A stretch of DNA of 64,000 nt from Roseiarcus sp035606915 (GCA_035606915.1 DATNDU010000032.1:15201-79200); one strand, 5' to 3'. Positions 26,441 through 35,774 are shown, counted from the stretch's first letter. Notes: generated by a model not told the origin, from the sequence alone. A program made the numbers and translations.

Positions 26441-27171
26441 ACCGGCTCGCGCTGACGCTTTTCGCGCTCATCGTCTTTGGCGCGGCGCTGGCGGCGACGG
26501 CGTTCCCGGCGCTGACCGGGCGCGTCGTCGACGACGCGCATATTCTATCGCCGGCGACGATAACGTCGCTGACCGGCAAGCTCGCCGATCTCGAAGCCAA
26601 ATCCTCGATCCAACTCGTCGTCGCCACAGTGCCCGATCTCGGCGGCGAAGAGATCGAGCCCTATGCCAATGCCCTGTTCCGTCACTGGAAGCTCGGGCAG
26701 TCGCAGAAGAACAACGGCGCCCTGTTTCTCATCGCGCCGCAGCAGCGTCGCATGCGCATCGAGGTCGGCTACGGGCTCGAAGGCGTGCTCACCGACATCA
26801 CCGCCAAGCTCATCATCGCCAACGCCGCTACACCGCGCTTCAAGAAAGGCGATTACGACGGCGGCGTCTCCAGCGCCGTCGATGACATCGTCACCGCGCT
26901 CACCACCGACAAAGCGGACTGGAAGCCGGAGATGAAGCCGCAAGGCGACGGCTCCGACGGCGATTTCGTCGCTCCGTTGCTGGCGTTTCTATTCATCCTG
27001 TTCTTCATCTGGCGGCTGAACCGGGGCGCGCGGCGCACCGGCGGGGCGTGGATCGTGCCGTTCAACACCGGCGGCTGGTCGTCCGGCGGCGGTGGTGGAT
27101 TTTCCGACGGCGGCGGCTTTTCCGGCGGCGGCGGTTCGTCGGGCGGCGGCGGCGCCTCGGGGAGTTGGTGA
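26437..27171 (+). CDS. TPM-domain membrane protein (YgcG family)
   Basis: About 244 residues. No ATG, GTG or TTG lies ahead of the signal peptide in frame; the only sensible start is CTG 26437, overlapping the lemA stop as CTGA with an AAGGTG-like site 5 bp before. The protein has a signal peptide (LALTLFALIVFGAALA), a TPM/phosphatase-like domain (GRVVDDAHILSPATITSL through YGLEGVLTDITAKLII), one helix (LLAFLFILFFIW, about residue 190), and a Gly/Ser-rich tail (GGGGGFSDGGGFSGGGG). This is the standard YgcG layout. Confidence 0.85.
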   Translation: MNRLALTLFALIVFGAALAATAFPALTGRVVDDAHILSPATITSLTGKLADLEAKSSIQLVVATVPDLGGEEIEPYANALFRHWKLGQSQKNNGALFLIAPQQRRMRIEVGYGLEGVLTDITAKLIIANAATPRFKKGDYDGGVSSAVDDIVTALTTDKADWKPEMKPQGDGSDGDFVAPLLAFLFILFFIWRLNRGARRTGGAWIVPFNTGGWSSGGGGGFSDGGGFSGGGGSSGGGGASGSW

Positions 27172-27776
27172 TGCGCATTGGCGCGCCGGCGGCGCGCGAC
27201 ATCGAGGCCGCCTTCGCAGCGGCGCAGGCGCGCACCGGCGCGCCGCTGGCCTGCGTGGTCGCCGATTGTTCCGCCGATTACGCTCTCGGCCCCTCGCTCG
27301 GCGCGGCGGCGCTGGCGCTGGCGACGCCGTGGCCGCTCATCGCCTTCACTGATCTCTCGGCAATCCATGTCTTCGCCATCCAACTGGCGGTGTTCGCGCT
27401 GGCGCTTGCTGCGTTGGCCTTCGGGCCAGTGCGGGCGGCGCTCGCCTCGCGGGCGCGGCGGCGCTCGGCCTGCCATCGCGCGGCGATGGTGCAGTTTACG
27501 CTGTGCGGGCTCGACCGGGCGGCGGCGCGCAACGGCGTGCTGCTCTATGTCTCACTTACCGAGCATTATGCCCGCATCGTCGCCGACGCCGGCCTGGAGA
27601 TCGCGCCGGAGGCGTGGCGCGGGCTGATCGACGAACTCGGTGCGGCGCTGCGCTCGGGCGATGCGGCGGCGGCGCTAACGCGCGCCGCGCAGCGCATGGG
27701 CGACCATCTTGCCGAGGTTTTCCCGGCGACTCCGGGCGCGAGCGCGCCTATCGCGAAGCGATTTCATATGTTGTAA
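27171..27776 (+). CDS. Second TPM-domain protein
   Basis: A 201-residue protein starting one base inside the previous stop (TGATG). It has two hydrophobic segments (about 43-60 and 68-88) followed by a TPM-like segment (MVQFTLCGLDRAAARNGVLLYVSLTEHYARIV). It is the usual third member of LemA-TPM-TPM operons, probably anchored in the inner membrane with the domain in the cytoplasm or periplasm. Confidence 0.8.
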   Translation: MRIGAPAARDIEAAFAAAQARTGAPLACVVADCSADYALGPSLGAAALALATPWPLIAFTDLSAIHVFAIQLAVFALALAALAFGPVRAALASRARRRSACHRAAMVQFTLCGLDRAAARNGVLLYVSLTEHYARIVADAGLEIAPEAWRGLIDELGAALRSGDAAAALTRAAQRMGDHLAEVFPATPGASAPIAKRFHML

Positions 27777-27868
27777 CGCAGGGGCCGCTTGAGCCGGCCG
27801 GCGACTAGAGATAACCATGCGAAAATAAGCGGCCCCGGAGGCCTCGACCCGACGCGAGTTCGCCCTGC

Positions 27869-29170
27869 ATGATTCGAAAATCCCGCCTCGCCTTCTTCTT
27901 CGCCTCGCTTGCAATGCTGGCGGCCAGCGCGGCGCGCGCGGAACCCTATCTCGTGGCGGATTTCGACACCGGCGACGTCTTGATGCAGAGCGACGCCACG
28001 GAGCCGTGGTTTCCCGCCTCCACCACCAAGCTGATGACCACCTATGTCGCGCTAAACGCGGTGCGCGACGGACGGCTGACGATGGACACGCCGCTCACCA
28101 TGTCGAGGCGGGCGGCGAGCATGCCGCCCTCGAAGATGGGGTTCAAGCCGGGAACGCTCGTCACCCTCAACAACGCCTTGAAGATGCTGATGGTGAAGTC
28201 GCCCAACGACGTCGCCTGGATGGTCGGCGAGAGCATCGACGGCTCGGTCGAAAAATTCGCCGCCGAGATGAACGCGACGGCGGCCAAGCTCGGGATGCAT
28301 GAAAGCCATTTCGTCAACCCGAACGGGTTGCACGATCCCGATCATTATTCGTCGGCGCGCGACATGGCGATCCTGACGCGGGCGCTGTTGAAGGAATTTC
28401 CCGAGCACGCCGGCCTCTTCGACATCGGCGAATTGCAGTTCGGCCGTCAAATCATTCGTAACCACAATGGCTTGCTCGGCCGCTACCCCGGCGCCGACGG
28501 CATGAAGACCGGCTTCACCTGCCCGGCGGGTTGGAACCTCGTAGCCACCGCCGATCACAACGGCCGCAAGCTCATCGTCGTCATCTACGGCGCGCCGTCG
28601 CCGCGCGTGCGCAACAACGAAGCGGCGATGCTGTTCGACCTCGGATTCGAGATGAGCCCGACCGGGCAAAAGCTCGAAGCGCTGCCCGCCTCGGCGGTGA
28701 CCGCGCCCCCGGACATGCGCAACGAGATTTGCCATAGCCACGGCCGGGCGCAAATGCTGGCGATGCAGCAGCAGTTCGTCGCCTCGGCGATGGCGCAGAG
28801 CTCGACCGCGCTCGCCGGCGAACACAACCCGCTGGCGATGTTGGCCGCCGCCATGGAGCCGCCGCCGGCCTTGCAAACGCTACCCAAGCAACAAGACAAG
28901 TTCGACCCGGTGCCGGTGTTCGTGGGAGAGAAGCCGGGCTGGACCGGGCCGATTTTGGCCGCTGCCGGCGACGCCGAGGAGACGGCGCCGACGCCGGTGA
29001 GCGCTTATGCCAGCGACAAGGCGGCCCAACCCGATCTGGCCGCGCCGATGGCCTTGAAGAGCGCCGTCAAGCCGCCGGCGAAGCTCAAGCACAGGCGGAT
29101 GACGCGGCAGGCGCGTGCGCGAATGGCCGCCGCGGCGCACCGCGTGACGAAAAAGCGACGCCACAAGTAA
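27869..29170 (+). CDS. D-alanyl-D-alanine carboxypeptidase (class A low-mass PBP)
   Basis: A 433-residue periplasmic serine peptidase that trims peptidoglycan pentapeptides. The signal peptide ends at ARA (about residue 24). All three penicillin-binding motifs are present: STTK (about 51), SPN (about 112) and KTG (about 213). The C-terminus is atypical: instead of a clear amphipathic anchor it has a long Ala/Pro/Lys-rich tail ending in a basic stretch (KHRRMTRQARARM). This tail may bind the wall or membrane electrostatically. Confidence 0.9.
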   Translation: MIRKSRLAFFFASLAMLAASAARAEPYLVADFDTGDVLMQSDATEPWFPASTTKLMTTYVALNAVRDGRLTMDTPLTMSRRAASMPPSKMGFKPGTLVTLNNALKMLMVKSPNDVAWMVGESIDGSVEKFAAEMNATAAKLGMHESHFVNPNGLHDPDHYSSARDMAILTRALLKEFPEHAGLFDIGELQFGRQIIRNHNGLLGRYPGADGMKTGFTCPAGWNLVATADHNGRKLIVVIYGAPSPRVRNNEAAMLFDLGFEMSPTGQKLEALPASAVTAPPDMRNEICHSHGRAQMLAMQQQFVASAMAQSSTALAGEHNPLAMLAAAMEPPPALQTLPKQQDKFDPVPVFVGEKPGWTGPILAAAGDAEETAPTPVSAYASDKAAQPDLAAPMALKSAVKPPAKLKHRRMTRQARARMAAAAHRVTKKRRHK

Positions 29171-29354
29171 ATCGTCGCACACCCTCACGCGAGCGTGACG
29201 TTTGCCTTGATAACGTCGTATTTGCGTCAATCGCCTGCCCCACGCCCGAGGGATAAACCTTCAGAGCCGCGAAGGTGTGGTTCGATGGTGTGTCCGGCGA
29301 TTTTGCCCCCCAGCCCCCGGACGGCGCCTCGAACCCGTCCAAGCCACGCAGGCT

Positions 29355-29397
29355 GGCGGATCGACGGGCCCCCTCCCAGTCGATCCGCCTTTTTTTT
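29355..29397 (+). terminator. Intrinsic terminator
   Basis: An 11-bp perfect stem (GGCGGATCGAC at 29355-29365 with GTCGATCCGCC at 29379-29389), a 13-nt C-rich loop and eight T residues at 29390-29397. It is one of the strongest terminators in the window. Confidence 0.9.
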
Positions 29398-29412
29398 GCC
29401 TGTTCGTCCCGC

Positions 29413-29442
29413 CTTGAAAGCTGCGCGCGTCCACGCGATATG
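29413..29442 (+). promoter_or_regulatory. Candidate heat-shock/housekeeping promoter of htpG
   Basis: CTTGAAA at 29413-29419 and CGATATG at 29436-29442, 17 bp apart. The CTTGAA box and CGATAT-type element fit alphaproteobacterial sigma-32 promoters, and the hexamers TTGAAA/GATATG also pass as sigma-70. It lies about 70 bp before the htpG start. Confidence 0.5.
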
Positions 29443-29509
29443 AAGCCGCGTCGACGCTGGCGCGCGCCCTGCGCAGGTCATTTTTGCCCAATCCACACAA
29501 GAGGGACCC

Positions 29510-31429
29510 TTGACGACAGACTCCACCTCGACGGCCGAGACCGCCGCCGCGCAGACGCAGAGTTTCGAAGCCGACGTTTCGCGGCTGCTGCACCTGATGG
29601 TGCATTCCGTCTATTCCGAACGCGACATTTTCGTGCGCGAACTGGTCTCCAACGCCGCCGACGCCTGCGAGAAGCTGCGTTACGAAGCATTGGCGCAGCC
29701 GAAACTCATCGCCGACGGCGCGCCGTTCGCGATTCTGATCGCCATCGACCCCGACCTCAAGACGCTGACCTTCACCGACAACGGCGTCGGCATGAGCCGT
29801 GAGGATCTCGTCGAGGCGCTCGGCACCATCGCGCGTTCCGGCACCAAGGCGTTTCTCGACAAGCTCGCGGCCGACGCCCCCGACAAGGCGGCGGGCGAGG
29901 CGCAGAGCCTGATCGGCCAGTTCGGCATCGGCTTCTATTCCTCGTTCATGGTCGCCGACGAGGTGACGGTCGAGACGCGACGGGCGGGTTCCGACCAAGC
30001 TTGGCGTTGGACCTCTGATGGCAAGGGCGCCTACACGATCGCGGCGCTGACGCTCGACGCCGCGCCGGGGCGCGGCACGCGCGTGACGTTGAAGCTGAAC
30101 GAGGCCTCAAAGGAATACGCCGAGCCGCACAAGGTCGAGCGCATCGTCAAGGAGCACTCGGGCGCGGTCGCCGTGCCGATCGACATTGTCGAAAAGCCGG
30201 GCGCCGAGCCGAAGCGGCTGACCGACGGCGCGGCGATCTGGGCGAAGCCGAAAGCCGAGGTTACGTCCGAGGAATATACCGAGTTCTACCGCTCGCTGGC
30301 GGGTCAGTACGACGAGCCGGCGCTGACCATTCATTGGCGCGCCGAGGGGCGGCACGAATACACCGTGCTCGCCTTCGTTCCCGGCTCGCGGCCGTTCGAC
30401 CTGTTCGACCCGCAGCGCAAGGGCAAGGCCAAGCTCTATGTGCGCCGGGTGCTGATCGGCGCCGACGCCGATCTGCTGCCGGGCTGGCTGCGCTTCGTGC
30501 GCCTGGTGGTCGACAGCGCCGATCTGCCGCTCAACGTGTCGCGCGAGATGATCCAGGAAAGCGCGGTGTTCACGGCGATACGCAAGGGCGTCGCCAATCG
30601 CCTGGTGCAGGAATTGACCAAGTTCTCCGACAGCGAGCCGGAAAAATACGCCAAAGTATGGGAGAGCTTCGGCCCCGTGATCAAGGAAGGGCTCTACGAA
30701 GACCCGGAGCGGCGCGACGCGCTGTTCAAGCTCGCCCGCTTCGTCACCACCAAGCACCCCGACGGCGGCCGCAAGCTGGAAAACTACGTCAAAGAGTTGC
30801 GCGAAAATCAGACCGCGATCTATTACCTCACCGGCGAGGACGCCAAGCGCTTGGCGGCGAGCCCGCAGCTCGAAGGGTTTCGCGCCCGCGGCGTCGAAGT
30901 GCTGCTGCTGGGCGATCCGGTGGATGCGTTTTGGGTCTCGACGGCGGTGGGTTTTGACGGCAAGCCGTTCAAGTCGATCAGCCAGGGCGCGGCCGACATC
31001 AAGACCATCGCGCTGGTCGAGGGCGCGACGCCGCCGGCCGAGGCGAGCGCCGAAGTGGCGACGCTGCTCGCCCATTTCAAGCAGACGCTGGAAGGCGAGA
31101 TCGAGGACGCGCGCGCCTCCGACCGGCTCACCGACAGCGTCGCCTGTCTGGTGGCGCCGGAGTTCGGTCCCGACCGGCAGCTAGAGAAGATGCTGGCCGC
31201 GCATGGGCGGCTTCAGGATCGCGTCAAGCCGGTGCTGGAGGTCAACGCCAACCATCCGCTGACCGCCTCGCTGGCGAAGCGGTTCAAAGAAGGGCGTGAT
31301 CGCGATCTCGTCGACGACGCAGCCTGGCTGCTGCTCGACGAGGCGCGGCTTGTCGACGGCGAACCGCTGAAGGATGCGGCGGCGTTCGCGGCGCGGCTGC
31401 GCCGCGTCATGGAGCGGGCGCTCGGCTGA
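29510..31429 (+). CDS. htpG: Molecular chaperone HtpG (Hsp90)
   Basis: A 639-residue cytosolic ATP-dependent chaperone. The start is TTG 29510 with GAGGG 4-8 bp before. The GHKL ATPase domain shows ELVSNAADACEKLRYEA, TDNGVGMSREDLVE, IGQFGIGFYSSFMVADEV and GTRVTLKL. The middle domain has LYVRRVLI and LPLNVSREMIQES. The C-terminal dimerisation domain keeps LEVNANHPL. Length and motifs are normal for the family. A heat-shock-type promoter lies upstream. Confidence 0.96.
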   Translation: MTTDSTSTAETAAAQTQSFEADVSRLLHLMVHSVYSERDIFVRELVSNAADACEKLRYEALAQPKLIADGAPFAILIAIDPDLKTLTFTDNGVGMSREDLVEALGTIARSGTKAFLDKLAADAPDKAAGEAQSLIGQFGIGFYSSFMVADEVTVETRRAGSDQAWRWTSDGKGAYTIAALTLDAAPGRGTRVTLKLNEASKEYAEPHKVERIVKEHSGAVAVPIDIVEKPGAEPKRLTDGAAIWAKPKAEVTSEEYTEFYRSLAGQYDEPALTIHWRAEGRHEYTVLAFVPGSRPFDLFDPQRKGKAKLYVRRVLIGADADLLPGWLRFVRLVVDSADLPLNVSREMIQESAVFTAIRKGVANRLVQELTKFSDSEPEKYAKVWESFGPVIKEGLYEDPERRDALFKLARFVTTKHPDGGRKLENYVKELRENQTAIYYLTGEDAKRLAASPQLEGFRARGVEVLLLGDPVDAFWVSTAVGFDGKPFKSISQGAADIKTIALVEGATPPAEASAEVATLLAHFKQTLEGEIEDARASDRLTDSVACLVAPEFGPDRQLEKMLAAHGRLQDRVKPVLEVNANHPLTASLAKRFKEGRDRDLVDDAAWLLLDEARLVDGEPLKDAAAFAARLRRVMERALG

Positions 31430-31523
31430 GCGCCGGCGCCGCACGGGTCGCGATTGTCCCGGCCATGCCTGGGCGGCGATCGATCGAGTCGGCAGCCCGA
31501 AAACCACCGTGCGGTTGACCTGA

Positions 31524-31557
31524 AGCGCAATCCGATCCGGCGGAATCGGATTGCGCT
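31524..31557. repeat. Intergenic palindrome between convergent genes
   Basis: A 13-bp perfect stem (AGCGCAATCCGAT at 31524-31536 with its complement at 31545-31557) and 8-nt loop. I recognise the arm as a type of dispersed intergenic palindrome seen in Hyphomicrobiales. It lies between htpG and the convergent DUF2934 gene and could act as a bidirectional terminator, though it has no long T-tract. Confidence 0.55.
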
Positions 31558-31581
31558 CTAAAGTCCTCGCGGAGTTTTTAC

Positions 31582-31794
31582 TCAGTGCCTCGCCGCCGAG
31601 CGTTTGCGAGCGCTCTTCTTGGAGTGCGCGGGCTTGGCCGGCGCGGGCTTGGCGAGTTCGGCTCGCATCCCGTCCTCGCTCATGCGCCAGTGTTCGGCGT
31701 CGCGGCCGAACGGGCGGCCCTCGCTCTCCCATAGCGCATAGGCGCGGTCGCGCACGCGCTGTTCGAAACCGGTGGTGTTGAAAGCTTCGTTCAT
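31582..31794 (-). CDS. DUF2934 protein
   Basis: A 70-residue protein with the DUF2934 core RVRDRAYALWESEGRPFGRD and EHW, followed by a Lys/Ala/Pro-rich basic tail. This small domain is frequent in Hyphomicrobiales and has no known function. The basic tail suggests nucleic-acid contact, but that is a guess. It is convergent with htpG. Confidence 0.85.
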   Translation of the reverse strand: MNEAFNTTGFEQRVRDRAYALWESEGRPFGRDAEHWRMSEDGMRAELAKPAPAKPAHSKKSARKRSAARH

Positions 31795-32057
31795 GTCCAG
31801 GCTCCTCGATGCGGCAAGCCGGCCTTCGCCACCGCCCGGATATGTCGCTCGTCCGGGCTCGGCGCCCTTGACGCAGGGGCGGTCGGATCAGGTGCTGGAG
31901 TTGTTTCATTTCAGGGTTAAAAATTGGTAATCGAGCTTCACGGCGGTTTGCCGGGGCGGCCTTGCCGAGCGGCTTCGTCTGGGCCTATAGGCTGAAGCTT
32001 CAGGGGCTCGGCGGCCGGGCTGGGCGGCGGGCTTTCAAGGTTCAAGCGGGAAATTGG

Positions 32058-34322
32058 ATGCGCGCGCCGGGCGGACCCCGACTCTTGCTTCGTCGGCTCC
32101 GCGAGGTCATGGCGGAGCCCGTCGTCGCGCAGGCGCGCCTCGACCGCATCGTCGTGCTGATCGCCTCGAACATGGTGGCGGAGGTGTGCTCGCTCTATGT
32201 GGCGCGCGCCGACGGGCCGCTGGAGCTGTTCTCGACCGAGGGCCTCAACCGCGAGGCCGTGCATATGACGACGATGCGGCCTGGCGAAGGTCTCGTCGGC
32301 CTCATCGCCGCCACGGCGGAGCCGCTGGCGCTGTCGGACGCGCAGAACCATCCCTCCTTCTCCTATAGGCCGGAGACCGGCGAGGAGATCTACCAGTCCT
32401 TCCTCGGCGTGCCGGTGCTGCGCGGCGGCGCGACGCTCGGCGTGCTCGTGGTGCAGAATCGCGCCCGGCGCAGTTACTCGGAAGAGGAGATCGAGGCGCT
32501 TCAAACCACCGCCATGCTGCTCGCCGAGATGATCGCCTCGGGCGAGTTACAGGCGTTCGCCGGCCAGCCCTCAGCGGTGGCGGTGCGCAAGGCGGCCGTG
32601 CTCAAGGGCCAGCCGATCGCCGAAGGCCTCGGGCTCGGCCATGTCGTGCTGCACCAGCCGCGCATCGTCGTCACCAAGATCGTCGCCGACGATGCGAGCG
32701 CGGAACTGGCGCGGCTGGAGACGGCGATCGGAGCGATGCGCGCCTCGGTCGACGCGCTTATCGATTCCAGCGACGATGCCGGCGAGGGCGAGCATCGCGA
32801 CGTGCTCGAAGCCTTCCGCATGATCGCCCATGACCGCGGCTGGCTGCGCCGCCTGCGCGAGGCCGTCACCAGCGGCCTGACGGCGGAGGCGGCGGTCGAG
32901 CGCGTGCAGAACGACGCGCGCGCCAAGCTGCAACGCCAGACCGACCCTTATTTGCGCGACCGATTGCACGACCTCACCGACATCGCCAACCGTCTGCTGC
33001 ATCAGCTTGCCGGGCAAAGCCTGGTGCTGAAGCCGGACGAGCTGCCGGACAACGCCATCCTCGTTGCGCGCTCGATGAGCCCGGCGGCGCTGCTCGATTA
33101 CGACCGCGCGCGGCTGCGCGGCCTGGTGCTGGAGGAGGCGGGCGCGGCGAGCCATATCGCCATCGTCGCACGCGCTTTGGGCGTGCCGGCGGTCAGCGAC
33201 ATTCCCAATATCTCCGAGATCGTCGAGCACGGCGACCCGCTCATCGTCGACGGCGTCACTGGCGAAGTGCATGTGCTGCCGCCGCCCGAGGTCGAGGCCG
33301 CCTATCAGGAGAAGGCGAGGCTCAGGGCGCGCCGGCAGGATCAGTATCGCGCGCTGCGCGACACCCCCGCCACCACGCTCGACGGCGTTTCGATCGGCCT
33401 GCACATGAACGCGGGCCTGCTCATCGACCTGCCGCATCTGGAGGAGACCGGCGCGCAATCGATCGGTCTGTTTCGCACCGAATTGCAGTTCATGCTGGCC
33501 TCGCGCTTCCCGCGGCTCGATTCGCAGGAGACGCTCTATCGCGCCGTGCTGCAAGCGGCCGGCGACAAGCCCGTCACCTTCCGCACGCTCGACATTGGCG
33601 GCGACAAGCGGTTGCCTTATATGAAGGCGAATGAGGAGGAGAACCCGGCGCTCGGCTGGCGCGCGGTGCGCATCGGGCTCGACAAGCCGGCGCTGCTGCG
33701 CATCCAGATGCGCGCCATGTTGCGCGCCGCCGCCGGCCGGCGGCTGCGGCTGATGCTGCCGATGGTCTCCACCGTCGACGAATACCGGCGCGGGCGGGCG
33801 CTGCTCGATCGCGAGTTCACCTTCCTCTTGCGGCTCGGCCGCGCGCCGCCGGCCTCGGTCGAACTCGGCGTCATGCTGGAGGTGCCCTCGCTGCTGTGGC
33901 AGTTGGAGGAGATCGCCTCGGCCGCCGATTTCCTCTCGGTCGGCTCCAACGACCTGATGCAATATCTGTTCGCCGCCGACCGCGACAACAAGCGCGTCTC
34001 CGGGCGCTTCGACACCCTGGCGCCGGCCTTCCTGCGCGCGCTGCGCCGCATCGCGCAGGTGGGCGAGCGGGGCCTCGCGCCGGTGGCGCTGTGTGGCGAG
34101 ATCGGCGGCCGGCCGCTGGAGGCGATGACGCTAATCGCGCTCGGTTTTCGCAATCTGTCGATGTCGGCCACGGCGATCGGCCCGATCAAGGCGATGGTGC
34201 TGTCGCTGCCGCTGGCGCCGGTGCGCGCCGAGGTCGAGGCGCTCCTCGCCGAGCGCGGCGCTTGCGATTCGCTGCGCGAGCCGCTGCGCGAGATCGCCGA
34301 GCGCCACGGCGTCCGGCTTTAG
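32058..34322 (+). CDS. ptsP: Phosphoenolpyruvate-protein phosphotransferase PtsP (EI-Ntr)
   Basis: A 754-residue protein: N-terminal GAF domain (about 15-160; ASNMVAEVCSLYVAR, GEGLVGLIAATAEPL), then enzyme I. The phosphohistidine domain shows GAASHIAIVARALGVPAV (about residue 364, the active His) and the PEP-binding barrel shows GLFRTELQFML, TFRTLDIGGDK, MLEVPSLLWQLE and SVGSNDLMQYLFAADRDN. It starts the nitrogen phosphotransferase relay (EI-Ntr to NPr to EIIA-Ntr) that signals nitrogen or carbon status. I chose ATG 32058 because upstream in-frame codons do not align with the GAF start. prfA follows after 15 bp. Confidence 0.94.
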   Translation: MRAPGGPRLLLRRLREVMAEPVVAQARLDRIVVLIASNMVAEVCSLYVARADGPLELFSTEGLNREAVHMTTMRPGEGLVGLIAATAEPLALSDAQNHPSFSYRPETGEEIYQSFLGVPVLRGGATLGVLVVQNRARRSYSEEEIEALQTTAMLLAEMIASGELQAFAGQPSAVAVRKAAVLKGQPIAEGLGLGHVVLHQPRIVVTKIVADDASAELARLETAIGAMRASVDALIDSSDDAGEGEHRDVLEAFRMIAHDRGWLRRLREAVTSGLTAEAAVERVQNDARAKLQRQTDPYLRDRLHDLTDIANRLLHQLAGQSLVLKPDELPDNAILVARSMSPAALLDYDRARLRGLVLEEAGAASHIAIVARALGVPAVSDIPNISEIVEHGDPLIVDGVTGEVHVLPPPEVEAAYQEKARLRARRQDQYRALRDTPATTLDGVSIGLHMNAGLLIDLPHLEETGAQSIGLFRTELQFMLASRFPRLDSQETLYRAVLQAAGDKPVTFRTLDIGGDKRLPYMKANEEENPALGWRAVRIGLDKPALLRIQMRAMLRAAAGRRLRLMLPMVSTVDEYRRGRALLDREFTFLLRLGRAPPASVELGVMLEVPSLLWQLEEIASAADFLSVGSNDLMQYLFAADRDNKRVSGRFDTLAPAFLRALRRIAQVGERGLAPVALCGEIGGRPLEAMTLIALGFRNLSMSATAIGPIKAMVLSLPLAPVRAEVEALLAERGACDSLREPLREIAERHGVRL

Positions 34323-34337
34323 GGCATTGCGCGCGCC

Positions 34338-35414
34338 ATGAACCTCGACGCTCATCTCGACCCGATTCTGCGCCGCCACGAGGAACTCGCGCACAAGCTC
34401 GGCGAGGGCGCCGGCGGGGCTGAATACGCCGACATCGCGCGCGAATACGCGGAGCTGGAGCCGCTGGCGGCCGCAATCAGCGCGCTGCGCGCCAAGCAGA
34501 AGGAGCGCGCCGAGCTCCAGGCCATGCTTGCCGATCCCGCGCTCGAAGCCGAGATGCGCGCGATCGCCGCCGCCGAGGTCGAGGAGGCCGGCGCGGCCAT
34601 CGAGGCGATGACCCGCGACATCCGCCTCGCTTTGCTGCCCAAGGATGCTGCCGACGAGGGCAACGTCATTTTGGAAGTGCGTGCGGGCGCCGGCGGCGAC
34701 GAGGCGGCGCTGTTCGCCGGCGACCTGCTGCGCATGTATGTCAAATACGCCGAGGCGCGCGGCTGGAAGATCGACGTGCTGTCGGCGAGCGAGGGGACGG
34801 CGGGCGGCTACAAGGAGATCATCGCCGAGATCGCCGGCCGCGGCGCCTATGCGCGGCTCAAATACGAGAGCGGCGTGCATCGCGTGCAGCGCGTGCCGGC
34901 GACCGAGACGCAGGGACGAATCCACACTTCCGCCGCCACCGTCGCCGTCATGCCCGAGGCGCGCGAGGTCGACGTCGAGATCAAGGAAAGCGACCTCAAG
35001 ATCGACACGATGCGCGCCAGCGGCGCTGGCGGCCAGCACGTCAACAAGACCGAATCGGCGATCCGCATCACCCATCTGCCGACCGGCATCGTCGTCGCCG
35101 TGCAGGAGGAGCGCTCGCAGCACCGCAACCGCGCCAAGGCGATGGCGCTGCTGCGTTCGCGCATCCTGAAGGGGGAGAACGAGCGCGCCGACGCCGAGCG
35201 CGCCCAGGACCGGCGCGACCAGGTCGGCTCCGGCGATCGCTCGCAGCGCATCCGCACCTATAATTTCCCGCAGGGGCGGATGACCGACCACCGGATCAAC
35301 CTGACGCTTTATTCGCTCGACCGGCTCATCGAGAGCGAGGGCCTCGATGAGGTGATCGACGCGCTCGCCGCCGACCGCCAGGCGCGGCTGCTCGCGCAGC
35401 AGGCGGAGCGGTGA
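34338..35414 (+). CDS. prfA: Peptide chain release factor 1
   Basis: A 358-residue release factor reading UAA and UAG. The codon-recognition region and the catalytic loop SGAGGQHVNKTESAIR (GGQ around residue 233) are intact, and SQHRNRAKAMALL follows. The length is normal. It lies 15 bp after ptsP and is probably co-transcribed. The methyltransferase gene prmC, often next to prfA, is not here. Confidence 0.97.
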   Translation: MNLDAHLDPILRRHEELAHKLGEGAGGAEYADIAREYAELEPLAAAISALRAKQKERAELQAMLADPALEAEMRAIAAAEVEEAGAAIEAMTRDIRLALLPKDAADEGNVILEVRAGAGGDEAALFAGDLLRMYVKYAEARGWKIDVLSASEGTAGGYKEIIAEIAGRGAYARLKYESGVHRVQRVPATETQGRIHTSAATVAVMPEAREVDVEIKESDLKIDTMRASGAGGQHVNKTESAIRITHLPTGIVVAVQEERSQHRNRAKAMALLRSRILKGENERADAERAQDRRDQVGSGDRSQRIRTYNFPQGRMTDHRINLTLYSLDRLIESEGLDEVIDALAADRQARLLAQQAER

Positions 35415-35505
35415 CGTCGGCGCGCCGCGCAGCACGCAAAAACCACGACGACTCGTGATATAAGGCGCACTCCCGCCTTGCCGGCGGGACGGAGGGAGTG
35501 GGATC

Positions 35506-35760
35506 GTGCGCAAAAGCTCGATGATCGGAGCCGCGGCGACGCTGCTGGCGCTCGTCGCCCCGGCGACGGCGCAAATGTATGCGCCGTTTGGCGCACCCGG
35601 CGTGCTGACGGTCCCGGAAGTCGCCAGCGGCGCGATCGCCGGCGCCGCCAACAGCGCCGCCCAACAACAGCAACATCAATGCACGCAGACGGTGGTTGGG
35701 CGCGGCGGTTTGCAGACGATGTGTCCGACCGATATGGCGAGGCCGAAGCCGCACCGTTAG
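35506..35760 (+). CDS. Small secreted protein of unknown function
   Basis: An 84-residue protein starting at GTG 35506 with GGAGGGAG 7 bp ahead. It has a Sec signal peptide (IGAAATLLALVAPATAQ, cleavage near residue 22). The mature part is Ala/Gln-rich with two cysteines (QCTQTVVG and TMCPTD), which could form a disulphide. I do not recognise the family. Confidence 0.6.
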   Translation: MRKSSMIGAAATLLALVAPATAQMYAPFGAPGVLTVPEVASGAIAGAANSAAQQQQHQCTQTVVGRGGLQTMCPTDMARPKPHR

Positions 35761-35774
35761 GTGCGGCGGCGGGT

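Larger units (their letters stand above)
29171..29509. other. Intergenic region before htpG: terminator, possible small RNA, promoter
   Basis: 339 bp with no gene I can support. It contains C-rich single-stranded-looking stretches at about 29309-29324, a strong terminator at 29355-29397 and a promoter-like element at 29413-29442. The terminator lies 185 bp past the carboxypeptidase stop, so either that mRNA has a long 3' end or a separate small RNA ends here. Confidence 0.4.

Noticed and set aside
32571..33962. A 463-codon frame antisense to ptsP
   Set aside because: ptsP is unambiguous and the antisense product has no recognisable features.
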